Positions 44,006 to 53,930 of a DNA stretch of 64,000 nucleotides are shown here, in pieces. The stretch is taken from the NCBI GenBank assembly GCA_030770535.1, contig JASVEC010000005.1:558001-622000 (forward strand), given 5' to 3'. Below the pieces are notes generated by a model. The model ran no database searches and was not told where the DNA came from. It saw only the letters and a program-made list of their open reading frames with translations. This DNA comes from Batkoa obscura. Lineage: Eukaryota > Entomophthoromycota > Entomophthoromycetes > Entomophthorales > Batkoaceae. Every line of letters begins with the position of its first letter. Within the stretch, counting starts at the first letter, position 1. The translations under genes were made by a program, and so were the position numbers.

Positions 44006-44487
44006 TGTGGAAGTTGGTACTCAGTGGTACGAGTTAAAAGCAGTTCTTGGTTGGCTAACTTGCCTTGAGTCGAAGGGTCTTAGTTTATATAACTAAGATA
44101 GACTTAAATTAATAAGAATAGTGCGCAATAGGTTATGAACTATGTAAAACAAATAGAACAGAAAATACTACTGTAAAATCTACGTAAGATTATTGTCAGA
44201 AGGACTTAGTGGCTTTATTAATGGTACGATATCAGGGAGTAATTCAGTTAAAAAGCTTCGAGTTATCATGTTGAAGAATCTCTTTTATACTTCAACTGGG
44301 TGGCTATATATAAGGGACATTATAACAGTTATTCCTTATTATAGTTGCCAAGTATGGACATTAAAACGTGGACAATAAGTTCTTCGTGATTAGGTGGTAG
44401 CAATTCTCACAGCAAACCTATATAAGGAACTCTGAATTGATTATTATATTATAATCAATCCTAGAGCTAATGAACCGATATTTCACA
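44006..44487 (+). mobile_element. Solo-LTR-like repeat, copy 4
   Basis: 482 bp, TGTGGAAG to TTTCACA, flanked by a 4-bp ATAA direct repeat (44002-44005, 44488-44491). Same subtype as the copy at 19651 and carrying the uninterrupted version of the site where that copy has a MITE. No internal element sequence. It is a fossil. Confidence 0.62.
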
Positions 44488-45019
44488 ATAACTAAAATAA
44501 GATAAAAAACAGTATTAATAATAAATAACATTATTTTTTATCAAATTTTAAAAATATTATATTTTAATATTAATTTATAATATTTATAATATAGCTTTAC
44601 TTATTATTATATTATTTAATAATAGCAATTTTACATTAAATTATTTATTACTTTTATAACTAGTTAATTTAAGTTTTTTAAAAATAAAATATTTAATTTA
44701 AATAGAATATCTATTTAAAAAAAACAAAGCTGAAAATATAATAAATACTGAGTTATAAAATTAAAACTAATATTAGTTTTAAATAAAAAAACTTTTTAAA
44801 AAAAAATTTATAATAATGTTACTGGTTTAATTATTTAAATATTATAAATAAACTATATTTCTCTAATTTTTATAAAAGCAAAAATTGTTAACTATTATCA
44901 AACTGATCTTAGCCAATTAGACTACTATCATCAACAATCTAAAAATAAATCCAAAAATTTCAATCTTATACAAGTTAATTTTTTTCAAAGATAATTTGAT
45001 ATTTAAAAAAAAATACATA
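44488..45019. other. Extremely AT-rich island, right part
   Basis: Nearly pure A/T, no feature. Confidence 0.5.
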
Positions 45020-45119
45020 TAGGAGTGTTTTTTTTGGTTTCATTACTTTTTCCATTTTCTAAGCGTTATTTGAGCGGAAAAATTGTTAGTAAAATTCTTA
45101 AACAAAAAATACATCCCCA
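45020..45119 (-). mobile_element. MITE family A, full-length copy
   Basis: TAGGAGTGTTTTTTTTGG to CATCCCCA, with TA on both sides. Confidence 0.87.
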
Positions 45120-45867
45120 TATATGTAAATTGCAATTAACTTTTTTAAAGATTTTTGGTCTACTATTGATAAACAATTAGCAATTATTAAATAATATGTT
45201 ATATTTATAAAACTTAATAAAAACTAAATTGACAAATAATATTTTTTTAGAATAAATAAACTTTTTAATAAGGCTAGTATTGCTTTATTTCGATCATAAA
45301 ACCTTAAAAAAAATATAACCCAAGCATTATTTACAATAAAATTTATTCACCCACAAATTTAGATAGATGTTATTATTTATTTTAGTATCTTCCATTTAAT
45401 TTTTGTTTTTGCTAATAATATGCTTAGGATAAACAATAGTATTTTTATGAAAAAATATCAAAATGGACAACTAAGTTTTGAAATAAGATACAAATAGGAA
45501 TTTATTAAAAAGTTCGAATTAAGTAATATATAATAGTAATCATATTAAATGATATTAATTTTTTTTATTAAATTGAAATGAAATTATATTTTCTATTTTT
45601 ATTTTCAAGCCTAATGTCATTTCTATTATAAGTGTTAATCCGATAATAAATAGCATTGATATAATAATAAAAACATGTAAATTTATGCTTCATTTTATTA
45701 ATTCAATCAAATATTTAATTCCACCGATTAGTAAAAAAACGGCAGCATTAATTAGGATAAACAAAGTAGCCGATTAAGTTGTTCTATTTAACCATTGAAT
45801 CTAAGAGATGTGTGAAAAAAAAAAGAATAAAAACTCAAATATAACAGTTCAATTAATTATCAAAAAA
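45120..45867. other. Upstream region of first UGT
   Basis: About 750 bp, AT-rich. An in-frame ATG at 45808 precedes the preferred start. Confidence 0.4.
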
Positions 45868-47577
45868 ATGAAATTTTATCAACTTCTTTATTTACAATTC
45901 TTGTTTTTATTTACTTTTTATGAATCTAAGGGTATTTCATTTACTACTGAAAATTCCTCTCCATTAAAAATAGTAGTCCACTCCGATTTTGGTGGTAGAA
46001 GTCATATCAAAGGGATATTAGAAATAGGAGATGAATTAATCAATAGAGGTCATCAAGTAACTTATGTAACATTAGAACATAATCTTCGATTTTTAAAGGG
46101 GTATAATATTGGTAATTATTCATTAGGTAAACCAAAAATTGATGAAAGTTTTATAAGAAAAGATATGCGAGATGGTTTAATTAAAGAAGATAAGCGAAGT
46201 ACCATGAGAAGAATGTCAAAGACAATGTCAACCTTTTGGACAGGCAACTATGAATCTATTTATTTTCCTTTTAAAGATTATCTCACTGAAGAAAAACCTG
46301 ATCTTATTGTATGTGATTTTATCTCCTATGCTTGTAAAGACTTAGCTAAAACTTTGAAAATACCTCTGATTGCTGGCTTTCAAACTACAGATGGGTTCGG
46401 GATTATTAATACACCCTATATTACATTAGGGATGGAATATGGCCCAATCCATACCAAAGGTATGTCATTTTTTGAACGTTTTTATACTCAAGTGATAAAT
46501 CCATTCTCCTTATTCTTCGATTTTAGAAATTCGTATAAACAGTTTGATAAGTTAAGAAGTCAACATAACATTAATCCAACTTTAGACAGATTTGGGGATT
46601 TAAACTACGGATTAAACGTAGCAAACACATTTGTTGGTTTTGAACCTGCTGCTCCAATGGTACCAAGTATACTTCAATTAGGTCCACTTGTATCTAAGAA
46701 CAGAGATACATTGACATCAGAATTAGAAGGATTTTTAGATTTTCATGAAAATACTTTGTTTATTGCTTTTGGTTCGAATTCAGTACTAAATGAGTATTTG
46801 ACCAAAAAAATATTAGAAGCATCTTTATTGGCTATTGAAGAAGGGATCATTGATGGAGTGTTATGGGGATTAGGACGTACAAAACAAAGTGATTTTCCAG
46901 TGGAAGTAAACGATGGTAAAGGTGGCAAAGTAAAAGTACAAGATTTATTTTTAGGAAACAATGATAAAATTAAACTCTTATCTTGGGCTCCACAAGTATC
47001 TATTTTAAATCATAAGAATACTAAACTATTCATCTCTCATGGTGGATTAGAATCTGCCTTTGAGGCTATCTATTCAGGTACTCCAGTATTATGTTTAGCT
47101 TTATTTGGAGATCAACCAAGAAATGCACGTAAACTAGAAGAAATTGGAACTGGGGTTTATATCGATAAATTTATTTTTACATCCAAATCATTAAAAGAGC
47201 AACTTAAAACTATAATCGAAGATAAGGATGATAAATTCAAGTCAAATTTATCAAGAATGAAGACCATCTCTCATCATAACTCAAGAAGACTTGGCTATGC
47301 TGCTGATGTGTTTGAACAACATGCTTATACTGCTAAAGCATGTAGAAAATATGAACCCTACAATGTCAACTCTAACTTACCACCTTGTGAAGTCAAACAT
47401 CTTATTCCAATCTCAAAGCAAATGTCCTTTATACAAGCTAAAGGCATCGATATCTATGGTACCGCTATTTTGATATTATTATTAAGTTTTATATTATTAT
47501 TATACTCATTATTTTTTCTGTCTAAACTTGTGTACAATTTGTATAAGCAAATAACTGCTAAAACTAAAACCGAATAA
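45868..47577 (+). CDS. Membrane-anchored UDP-glycosyltransferase, 569 aa
   Basis: A GT1-family enzyme expected to transfer a sugar from a UDP-sugar to a small lipophilic or lipid acceptor. It begins with a hydrophobic signal-like segment and has FGGRSH in the acceptor domain. In the donor domain it has FGSNSV, the signature WAPQVSILNH, then ISHGGLESAFEA and GDQPRNA, the sequences that hold the UDP-sugar. A C-terminal membrane segment (about residues 530-553) is followed by a short Lys-rich tail, the topology of ER-resident animal UGTs. The frame opens at ATG 45808, but ATG 45868 gives MKFYQLLYLQ and a length (569) matching the paralogs (571, 570), so I prefer it. Bases 46618-47391 look identical to the inverted paralog at 49940. 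Donor sugar and acceptor unknown. Confidence 0.9.
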   Translation: MKFYQLLYLQFLFLFTFYESKGISFTTENSSPLKIVVHSDFGGRSHIKGILEIGDELINRGHQVTYVTLEHNLRFLKGYNIGNYSLGKPKIDESFIRKDMRDGLIKEDKRSTMRRMSKTMSTFWTGNYESIYFPFKDYLTEEKPDLIVCDFISYACKDLAKTLKIPLIAGFQTTDGFGIINTPYITLGMEYGPIHTKGMSFFERFYTQVINPFSLFFDFRNSYKQFDKLRSQHNINPTLDRFGDLNYGLNVANTFVGFEPAAPMVPSILQLGPLVSKNRDTLTSELEGFLDFHENTLFIAFGSNSVLNEYLTKKILEASLLAIEEGIIDGVLWGLGRTKQSDFPVEVNDGKGGKVKVQDLFLGNNDKIKLLSWAPQVSILNHKNTKLFISHGGLESAFEAIYSGTPVLCLALFGDQPRNARKLEEIGTGVYIDKFIFTSKSLKEQLKTIIEDKDDKFKSNLSRMKTISHHNSRRLGYAADVFEQHAYTAKACRKYEPYNVNSNLPPCEVKHLIPISKQMSFIQAKGIDIYGTAILILLLSFILLLYSLFFLSKLVYNLYKQITAKTKTE

Positions 47578-48371
47578 ATAAATGGCTTTAATATTTTGTT
47601 TATATTATCTAATTAACTATCTTATAACCTTTGCTAAAGGAGAAAATAGTATTTTTAACTTCAGATCTTTATTAACATATAAAACATATATTTAATCGCT
47701 ATCTAAAAAACCAATAGTTAGGTTCAAAACTATTCAAGTCTAAACACTTATCTCCAAAACTGTACTCAACTAAATGATGTGTCTCCTTTATAGTTTACTC
47801 AATCCTAGCTCAGATCCACAACTTCAAACCTCTGATCAGTGAATATTGTTTATTCAGTTGAGGTAAAATAGATGTCAAAGTAGCCCATAGATTTTTTGAA
47901 TATTATTACACCAAAGCTTTATAGACTCCTTGCGCAGCTGCTTATATCAACAGCCCTTCTTCCAATCCTAAGTTATAGAGAATTAACTTTGATTTTATAG
48001 ATACTATTTTACCTGTTCATAATGATTACAACAACCCTTATTTGTAAGTTCAATAATTAGACTTTTCTACAAGATATTTTATTTTCTTAGCTTCAATTTG
48101 ATTATGAATCCTCTTCCTATTTCAGTCCTTTTCCTAGAATGGCTTTCACTAATCAACCGTGAATGTAAGCATTCCTTTGTTTCAACTCAATAGCCCTTGA
48201 AATGTTTGAGCTGGTTTTTTTCCCACAAGTTTCCCCCTGGGTCATCAAATCTCTCTCCTCCATAGAATTCTAAAGGCTTTTTCCTTTTTTTTTGAAACGA
48301 AATCATTGCTTTCCTTTGGGTTTAGTATGTTAAAAAAAAGGAAAATTTGGACTTTTATTTTTTGTTTAGAT
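47578..48371. other. Intergenic
   Basis: About 800 bp. The part from 47700 to 48270 is less AT-rich and pyrimidine-rich, possibly decayed coding sequence; I recognise nothing in it. Confidence 0.35.
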
Positions 48372-48645
48372 GCAGGCGTTGCAACTCTTTTTGTAAAGTT
48401 ATTAAATATTTATTTAAGAGCAAAATAGTTGCTAAAATTCTGCTAATATATGGAGATGTATTTTTTTGTTTAAGAATTTTACTAACAATCTTTCCGCTCA
48501 AATAGCGCTTAAAAAATGGAAAAAACAATGAAACCAAAAAAAATACCCCCATATAAGGATTAAGCTTTAAAAAAACCACTTAAGTAAATAATTCAATTAT
48601 AAAAATTACCGCTAACTATTTTTTAAAAGAGCTACAACAGCCGTA
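48372..48645. repeat. Family B element with nested MITE A
   Basis: Left GGCGTTGCAACTCTTTTTG and, inward from the right, GGCTGTTGTAGCTCTTTTA. The family A MITE at 48451-48551 accounts for the middle; without it the element is about 170 bp like its relatives. Confidence 0.55.
48451..48551 (+). mobile_element. MITE family A inside family B element
   Basis: TGGAGATGTATTTTTTTG to ACCCCCA with TA on both sides. Confidence 0.88.
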
Positions 48646-48998
48646 ACACTGTTACAAAGTGTTTTCAAAGCTCAAGAATTTCCTTCAATAAGCTCCACTA
48701 CAAATTCATTTTCATCCCCCTCCTATAGCTGTATTACTGCTGAATAGAAGGAAGATCTTTTTAAGAAGTATCAATTCATTCAACATTACACAAAGCTCTT
48801 CAAAAAATCCAAACAAGGCTTTCAAGCAATGAATTGGACCAATATAGTGAATCTAACTTACCTTATTCCAAACTTGGACTAAAGTCTTTGCTTTTTACCT
48901 CTTACCTCTTACCTTTATTTAAAGTTTCCTGCCTTAAATAAAGCAAACCTTTTGTGTAAATGAGTAATTTAAAAAGATTAAAATTCAAATGCTTGAAA
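48646..48998. other. Spacer with short tandem repeat
   Basis: About 350 bp. Three TACCTCT units at 48896-48915; nothing else. Confidence 0.4.
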
Positions 48999-48999
48999 T

Positions 49000-49099
49000 A
49001 GGGGTGTTTTTTTTGGTTTCATTGTTTTTTCCATTTTTTAAGCGCTATTTGAGCGGAAAGATTGTTAGTAAAATTCTTAAACAAAAAAATACATCCCCA
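49000..49099 (-). mobile_element. MITE family A, full-length copy
   Basis: Left end AGGGGTGTTTTTTTTGG (preceded by AAAT, slightly short), right end ACATCCCCA. Confidence 0.85.
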
Positions 49100-49234
49100 A
49101 ATACTAAAATTCTACAAAAATTATGTAAGTGGAATTTCAAGTTAAATTATTTAATAAATGAGATCAAATATCGTACTTTTACATAACTACTTAAGCCATT
49201 TGAACATTCTATTTACCAACGTTTAATGATTATA

Positions 49235-49636
49235 TAAGGTAATTTATAAAGTAATCTGACTCTTTTTGTGGTGCAAACCCCAAGAGTAACTAACTGCAAC
49301 TATGAAACTAATTTTTATAAAATTTGGCCTAATTATCGAAACAAATTCCAGTCGGGAATACATTATTGATTAGATTAATGCAACTAAATAACGCTCTCCA
49401 CTATAGCGTTAGCTTTTAATCTTCTGAGAAGCTATTTTAAATCAAGAAAAAGTAGTCAATTTTATTATTAATGATTGTAAAATAGAACGAATTAATCTAT
49501 AGTGAGAGTAAAATTAAAATTTTATAATAAAAAATAGGTCTTCATTAGAAATTTTAAAGATTAAAATTACTATCATAACCTATGGTCTATTTTCTGCATA
49601 AATCAAAAAGGTCAGATTACTTTATAAATTACCTTA
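49235..49636. repeat. Family C element, full-length, 402 bp
   Basis: Inverted ends TAAGGTAATTTATAAAGTAA then TCTGAC, on both sides, flanked by TA (49233-49234, 49637-49638). The interior has no ORF. A second copy without its ends lies at 35052-35417, and shorter relatives share only the ends. A TA-duplicating non-autonomous DNA transposon is the likely class. Confidence 0.8.
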
Positions 49637-49939
49637 TAAATAATCAACAGAATATGCTCCAATGAAAATAACATAAATTTAATTTCAGCTTGACTTTTTC
49701 AAAAGTAAGGATATTCTAAACACTATTTTTACTACAATAAAGCAACTTTATTGATGGCTTTGTTCCACAAGTTAGATAACTCAAATATTGATTTGTTTTT
49801 ACAGTAGAGACATATTTTATATTTAAAAGAAATTACTATAAAATAAAAAAATGACAATTATTATTAACATAATTCAATATCTCTTTATTTATTCAAAAAC
49901 AGTAATACTAATGATGAGAAGAAATACAGTTCACTTTAT
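49637..49939. other. 3' flank of UGT 49940
   Basis: AT-rich, about 300 bp, nothing recognised. Confidence 0.4.
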
Positions 49940-51655
49940 TCATTCCATTTTTGACTTGGCTGAAATTTGCTTGTAAAAGTTGTATATAAATTTAGATAAA
50001 TAGTATAAGAAACAGAATGTTAAAACAAAACTTGATAATAGTAATAAAATAGCTGTACCATAGATATCGATGCCTTTAGCTTGTATAAAGGACATTTGAT
50101 TCGATACTGGAATAAGATAATTGATTTCACAAGGTGGTAAGTTAGAGTTGACATTGTAGGGTTCATATTTTCTACATGCTTTAGCAGTATAAGCATGTTG
50201 TTCAAACACATCAGCAGCATAGCCAAGTCTTCTTGAGTTATGATGAGAGATGGTCTTCATTCTTGATAAATTTGACTTGAATTTATCATCCTTATCTTCG
50301 ATTATAGTTTTAAGTTGCTCTTTTAATGATTTGGATGTAAAAATAAATTTATCGATATAAACCCCAGTTCCAATTTCTTCTAGTTTACGTGCATTTCTTG
50401 GTTGATCTCCAAATAAAGCTAAACATAATACTGGAGTACCTGAATAGATAGCCTCAAAGGCAGATTCTAATCCACCATGAGAGATGAATAGTTTAGTATT
50501 CTTATGATTTAAAATAGATACTTGTGGAGCCCAAGATAAGAGTTTAATTTTATCATTGTTTCCTAAAAATAAATCTTGTACTTTTACTTTGCCACCTTTA
50601 CCATCGTTTACTTCCACTGGAAAATCACTTTGTTTTGTACGTCCTAATCCCCATAACACTCCATCAATGATCCCTTCTTCAATAGCCAATAAAGATGCTT
50701 CTAATATTTTTTTGGTCAAATACTCATTTAGTACTGAATTCGAACCAAAAGCAATAAACAAAGTATTTTCATGAAAATCTAAAAATCCTTCTAATTCTGA
50801 TGTCAATGTATCTCTGTTCTTAGATACAAGTGGACCTAATTGAAGTATACTTGGTACCATTGGAGCAGCAGGTTCAAAACCAACAAATGTGTTTGCTACA
50901 CTCAATCCATAATCTAAACCAGCATGTACTCCATATGTAGGTGAAATTCCATATCTTTTTCTTATCTTATTTTCCAGCTGAGTGACTTGAGATAAATAAT
51001 ATGCGCTAACTCCTGATTTAATAACTTTTGAATAAAAACGATCAATAAAGGACATGTCTTTGGTATAAAGAGGACCATAGTCAAACCCTGTGGTGATAAA
51101 TGGCTCGATAGTTAAACCAATACCATCAGTAGTTTGATAGCCATTAATTAATGGAATACCTAAATACTTTGCTAAATCAGCACATGAATGAGCAAAGAAA
51201 TCACAAACTAAAAGATCTGGTTTAGTTTCAATAAGATAGTCTTTCAACGGATGATATAACTCCTCATAGTTTTTAGCAAGGATCGACCCTAAGACGCTCC
51301 CTATTGTTTTGGCGGCATTTCCTGAATCTTTATCTAAAATACGAGTTTTCATCATATTCCTCATAGCAATATCATCAAAGAATCCTTTTCCTAAAGAGTA
51401 ATTTCCAATGTTATATCCTTTTAAAAATCGAATATTTTCTTCAATTGTTGCATAAGTTACTTTATGTCCCCTATTCGCTAACTCATCTCCTATTTCTAAG
51501 ACGGATTTTATATGGCTTCTACCACCAAATGCTGAATGTACTACAACATTTAATTTAGGACTGTTATTACTATCAAATAACTCTCCTTTACCACTAAATA
51601 ATCCATTTAACAAATCTAAAAACGTAAAAGCAGCTATTAACAATGACATCTTCAT
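49940..51655 (-). CDS. Membrane-anchored UDP-glycosyltransferase, 571 aa
   Basis: Close relative of the genes at 45868 and 58125 with the same layout: hydrophobic start (MKMSLLIAAFTFLDLLNGLF), FGGRSH near residue 43, FGSNSV, WAPQ, ISHGGLES and GDQPRNA in the donor domain, then a membrane segment near 531-556 and a basic tail ending KSKME. The N-terminal half is closer to the 58125 gene (KSVLEIGDELANRGHKVTYAT), but 774 bp of its donor domain (50126-50899) look identical to the 45868 gene. It is therefore a mosaic made by conversion between inverted copies. A TATATAAAG element lies about 70 bp upstream (51724-51733, minus sense). Confidence 0.9.
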   Translation of the reverse strand: MKMSLLIAAFTFLDLLNGLFSGKGELFDSNNSPKLNVVVHSAFGGRSHIKSVLEIGDELANRGHKVTYATIEENIRFLKGYNIGNYSLGKGFFDDIAMRNMMKTRILDKDSGNAAKTIGSVLGSILAKNYEELYHPLKDYLIETKPDLLVCDFFAHSCADLAKYLGIPLINGYQTTDGIGLTIEPFITTGFDYGPLYTKDMSFIDRFYSKVIKSGVSAYYLSQVTQLENKIRKRYGISPTYGVHAGLDYGLSVANTFVGFEPAAPMVPSILQLGPLVSKNRDTLTSELEGFLDFHENTLFIAFGSNSVLNEYLTKKILEASLLAIEEGIIDGVLWGLGRTKQSDFPVEVNDGKGGKVKVQDLFLGNNDKIKLLSWAPQVSILNHKNTKLFISHGGLESAFEAIYSGTPVLCLALFGDQPRNARKLEEIGTGVYIDKFIFTSKSLKEQLKTIIEDKDDKFKSNLSRMKTISHHNSRRLGYAADVFEQHAYTAKACRKYEPYNVNSNLPPCEINYLIPVSNQMSFIQAKGIDIYGTAILLLLSSFVLTFCFLYYLSKFIYNFYKQISAKSKME

Positions 51656-52413
51656 TTTGAGCGTATTTTTAATTTAAATGATTTTTGACTTTTTTGTTTA
51701 TAGATTGACGTTTATAATTCAATCTTTATATAGTTTCATTCTTTGGATCACTTACTAAATATTGTTTACTAGATTATTTTAAAGTCATGTAATTGTAAAT
51801 TTAGGATGGATCATGAACTATAAGCTCTATTAGATTAAATAATTTGGCTATTTATCATCAATCAAATATAAATGATTAGATAACTCTATTAGTTGGTTTT
51901 AATTTCACAATTGATAATTTCCATATTTATTTAACTAGCACTATTTGAACTATAAATAAATAAAATCGGAGAAACAATATCTTAATAGTATAATATATTA
52001 TAAAATTAACTATGACAATAAAAGAATTGAAGCAAAGTTATCATTTACCTTTGTTCAAAGTGAATTAATTGTTATTCTCTTTTTTAATAATACTAATAAA
52101 TTTCATTATTAAGCCGTACTTTATTTTCAATCTAATTCCTAATGATTAAACTTTGAATCTATAAATGCCTAAATTTAAGCTCCGAGTTCTGGTTCAAATT
52201 AAAATTGATCTGTATCATACATGCTACCAAATTAAATTTCATTCTCTACTTAATTGGTAATAAATTAAATTCATTTATTATTATTATTTAAAAACATTGT
52301 ATATTATCTTGTTCCTTAACATGTTTGTTTAAAGTTAATAGATTTTAATTCATAGATAAATAAATAAATATAAGATTTTAAAATTAGTATATTAAAAAAA
52401 ACTATTTAATATA
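51656..52413. other. Upstream region of UGT 51655
   Basis: About 760 bp with a TATA-like element near 51730; nothing else recognised. Confidence 0.4.
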
Positions 52414-52514
52414 TGGGGGTGTCTTTTTTGACTTCATCACTTTTTCCATCTTTTAAGCGGTATTTGAGTGGAAAAATTGTTAATAAAGTTCTTAAACATA
52501 AAAATACATTCTCA
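52414..52514 (-). mobile_element. MITE family A, full-length copy
   Basis: TGGGGGTGTCTTTTTTGA to CATTCTCA, with TA on both sides. Confidence 0.86.
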
Positions 52515-52940
52515 TATATATAATAAAAGTTAAAGTTAAAATTAAAGTTAAAATCAAAGCTAAAGCATATTTTGTTAGTTAAAATTATAGTTAAGGAAAG
52601 CTAGAGTCAAGGTCTGATTTTTAATACATCAAAATAGACCAATCAACTTCTGTCTCTCATTAAACTACTTATTGTTATTTATAATTTGAGATAATTTTAT
52701 TATGTGAATTAAACTAAATATTAATAATTATAATTAAAAACAAAACAAAAAACTTTATAAAATATTGAAATATTGAAATTTCCATTGATAATAAAATATC
52801 AATTCTTAAACTATTTATTAAACAAAGTTTTGTTGTTTGATCTTTTTAGTATCATACAAATAAATTTATATCAAAATTCATTTCATTAGTTTCACGTCAA
52901 AATTGTAGCATTATATTTTGTTTGCCTAATAAAAAGAAGA
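52515..52940. other. Spacer before tRNA-Arg
   Basis: Begins with a degenerate AAAGTTAAA hexamer run (about 52522-52570); otherwise AT-rich without features. Confidence 0.4.
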
Positions 52941-53013
52941 GCTCCCTTGGCCTAATGGATAAGGCATCAGACTTCTAATCTGAGGATTGCGGGTTCGAGT
53001 CCCGCAGGGAGCT
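52941..53013 (+). tRNA. tRNA-Arg (TCT)
   Basis: 73-nt cloverleaf: acceptor GCTCCCT/AGGGAGC, D arm GGCCTAATGGATAAGGC, anticodon loop CTTCTAA on stem CAGA/TCTG, T arm GCGGGTTCGAGTCCCGC. A run of A's follows. The discriminator reads T, which is unusual. Confidence 0.94.
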
Positions 53014-53039
53014 GTAAAAAAAACTCTTCTCCTTTTTAT

Positions 53040-53137
53040 AGAAGATGTCTATTTTGGTTTAATTATTTTTTCCACTTTTCAATAGCTACTGAAAGGAAAA
53101 AAGGTAGCAAAGTTCTTAACCAAAAAGTCATCTCTAA
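53040..53137 (-). mobile_element. MITE family A, highly diverged
   Basis: GAAGATGTCTATTTTGG and AAAGTCATCTCTA are the worn ends, with TTATTTTTTCCACTTTT inside. It begins about 27 bp after tRNA-Arg. Confidence 0.65.
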
Positions 53138-53265
53138 ATACTTTACTAAATTAAAATAATCTTTAGTCAATATTCATACAAAATCTTTTATTGATATTAT
53201 TTCAAGTAAGTGAACCATTTAAATAGCTATCAGATATTTTTCTCTTAAAAGCATTTTTGTTAATA

Positions 53266-53366
53266 TGAGAATGTTTTTTTGGTTTCATTATTTTTTCCAT
53301 CTTTTAAGCGCTATTTGAACGAAAAAATTGTTAGTAAAATTCTTAAATAAAAAAAATACATTCCCA
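53266..53366 (-). mobile_element. MITE family A, full-length copy
   Basis: TGAGAATGTTTTTTTGG to CATTCCCA, with TA on both sides. Confidence 0.87.
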
Positions 53367-53425
53367 TATACTTTTTAAGAAAAATGAAAATTATGTTATG
53401 TTTTAAAAAAATGACAAAGTGACTT

Positions 53426-53495
53426 GATCCATGGCGTAATAATTAGTACTCAAGGTCTTGACTCTTGTAATCCGAGCCCGATTCCCGGTGGGTCC
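53426..53495 (+). pseudogene. tRNA-Gln-like sequence, probably pseudogene
   Basis: A 70-nt cloverleaf-like sequence: acceptor GATCCAT against GTGGGTC (with two wobble pairs), D arm GGCGTAATAATTAGTAC, anticodon-loop TCTTGAC giving TTG, and T-arm CCGAGCCCGATTCCCGG. Position 33 is C instead of T and the T loop lacks TTCGA, so it is likely dead or strongly diverged. Confidence 0.5.
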
Positions 53496-53930
53496 TTTTT
53501 GCTGTCTCAAACTGATCTATATTAGATTGAATGGTAAGATAAATTTGTATTAACTTAGCTTGTACTTTATTTTGATATTCCTATTAAGTATTCATTTTTA
53601 AATTTAACAACATGGATCGTTTTTAAAAGATATGATAATAAAATTTTCTAGCTTTTTTGTTTTTATCATTTTAAATATTTACTGTTGAATATACATTTAA
53701 ATTGTTTTTTAATTCAAATGACGTCTATGCTTATAAAATGCTATAATATAGGGCTTTAAAAAGACATAATATGGATATGCATTTTTAATAAGTATCAGAA
53801 ATGTTTAAGCAAAAATTAATAAAATAAACTTAAAATAGTCAATAGCTCTGCTTTATTTATAGCGTTTGATATGATCCCTAAAGCTAGAGTGAATTCTGGG
53901 ATAAAGATTAAGATTTGTAATTGGTTTAGT
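53496..53930. other. Intergenic
   Basis: About 435 bp, AT-rich; nothing recognised. Confidence 0.4.

Noticed and set aside
46743-46961. 72-codon antisense ORF repeated at 50556-50774
   Set aside because: It is the antisense shadow of the UGT donor domain and is duplicated only because the underlying DNA was converted.
48355-49186. Repeated hydrophobic ORFs containing VSLFFPFFKRYLSGKIVSK (also near 29183 and 55803)
   Set aside because: These frames are family A MITE sequence read in its open direction. The shared peptide follows from the repeat, not from a protein family.
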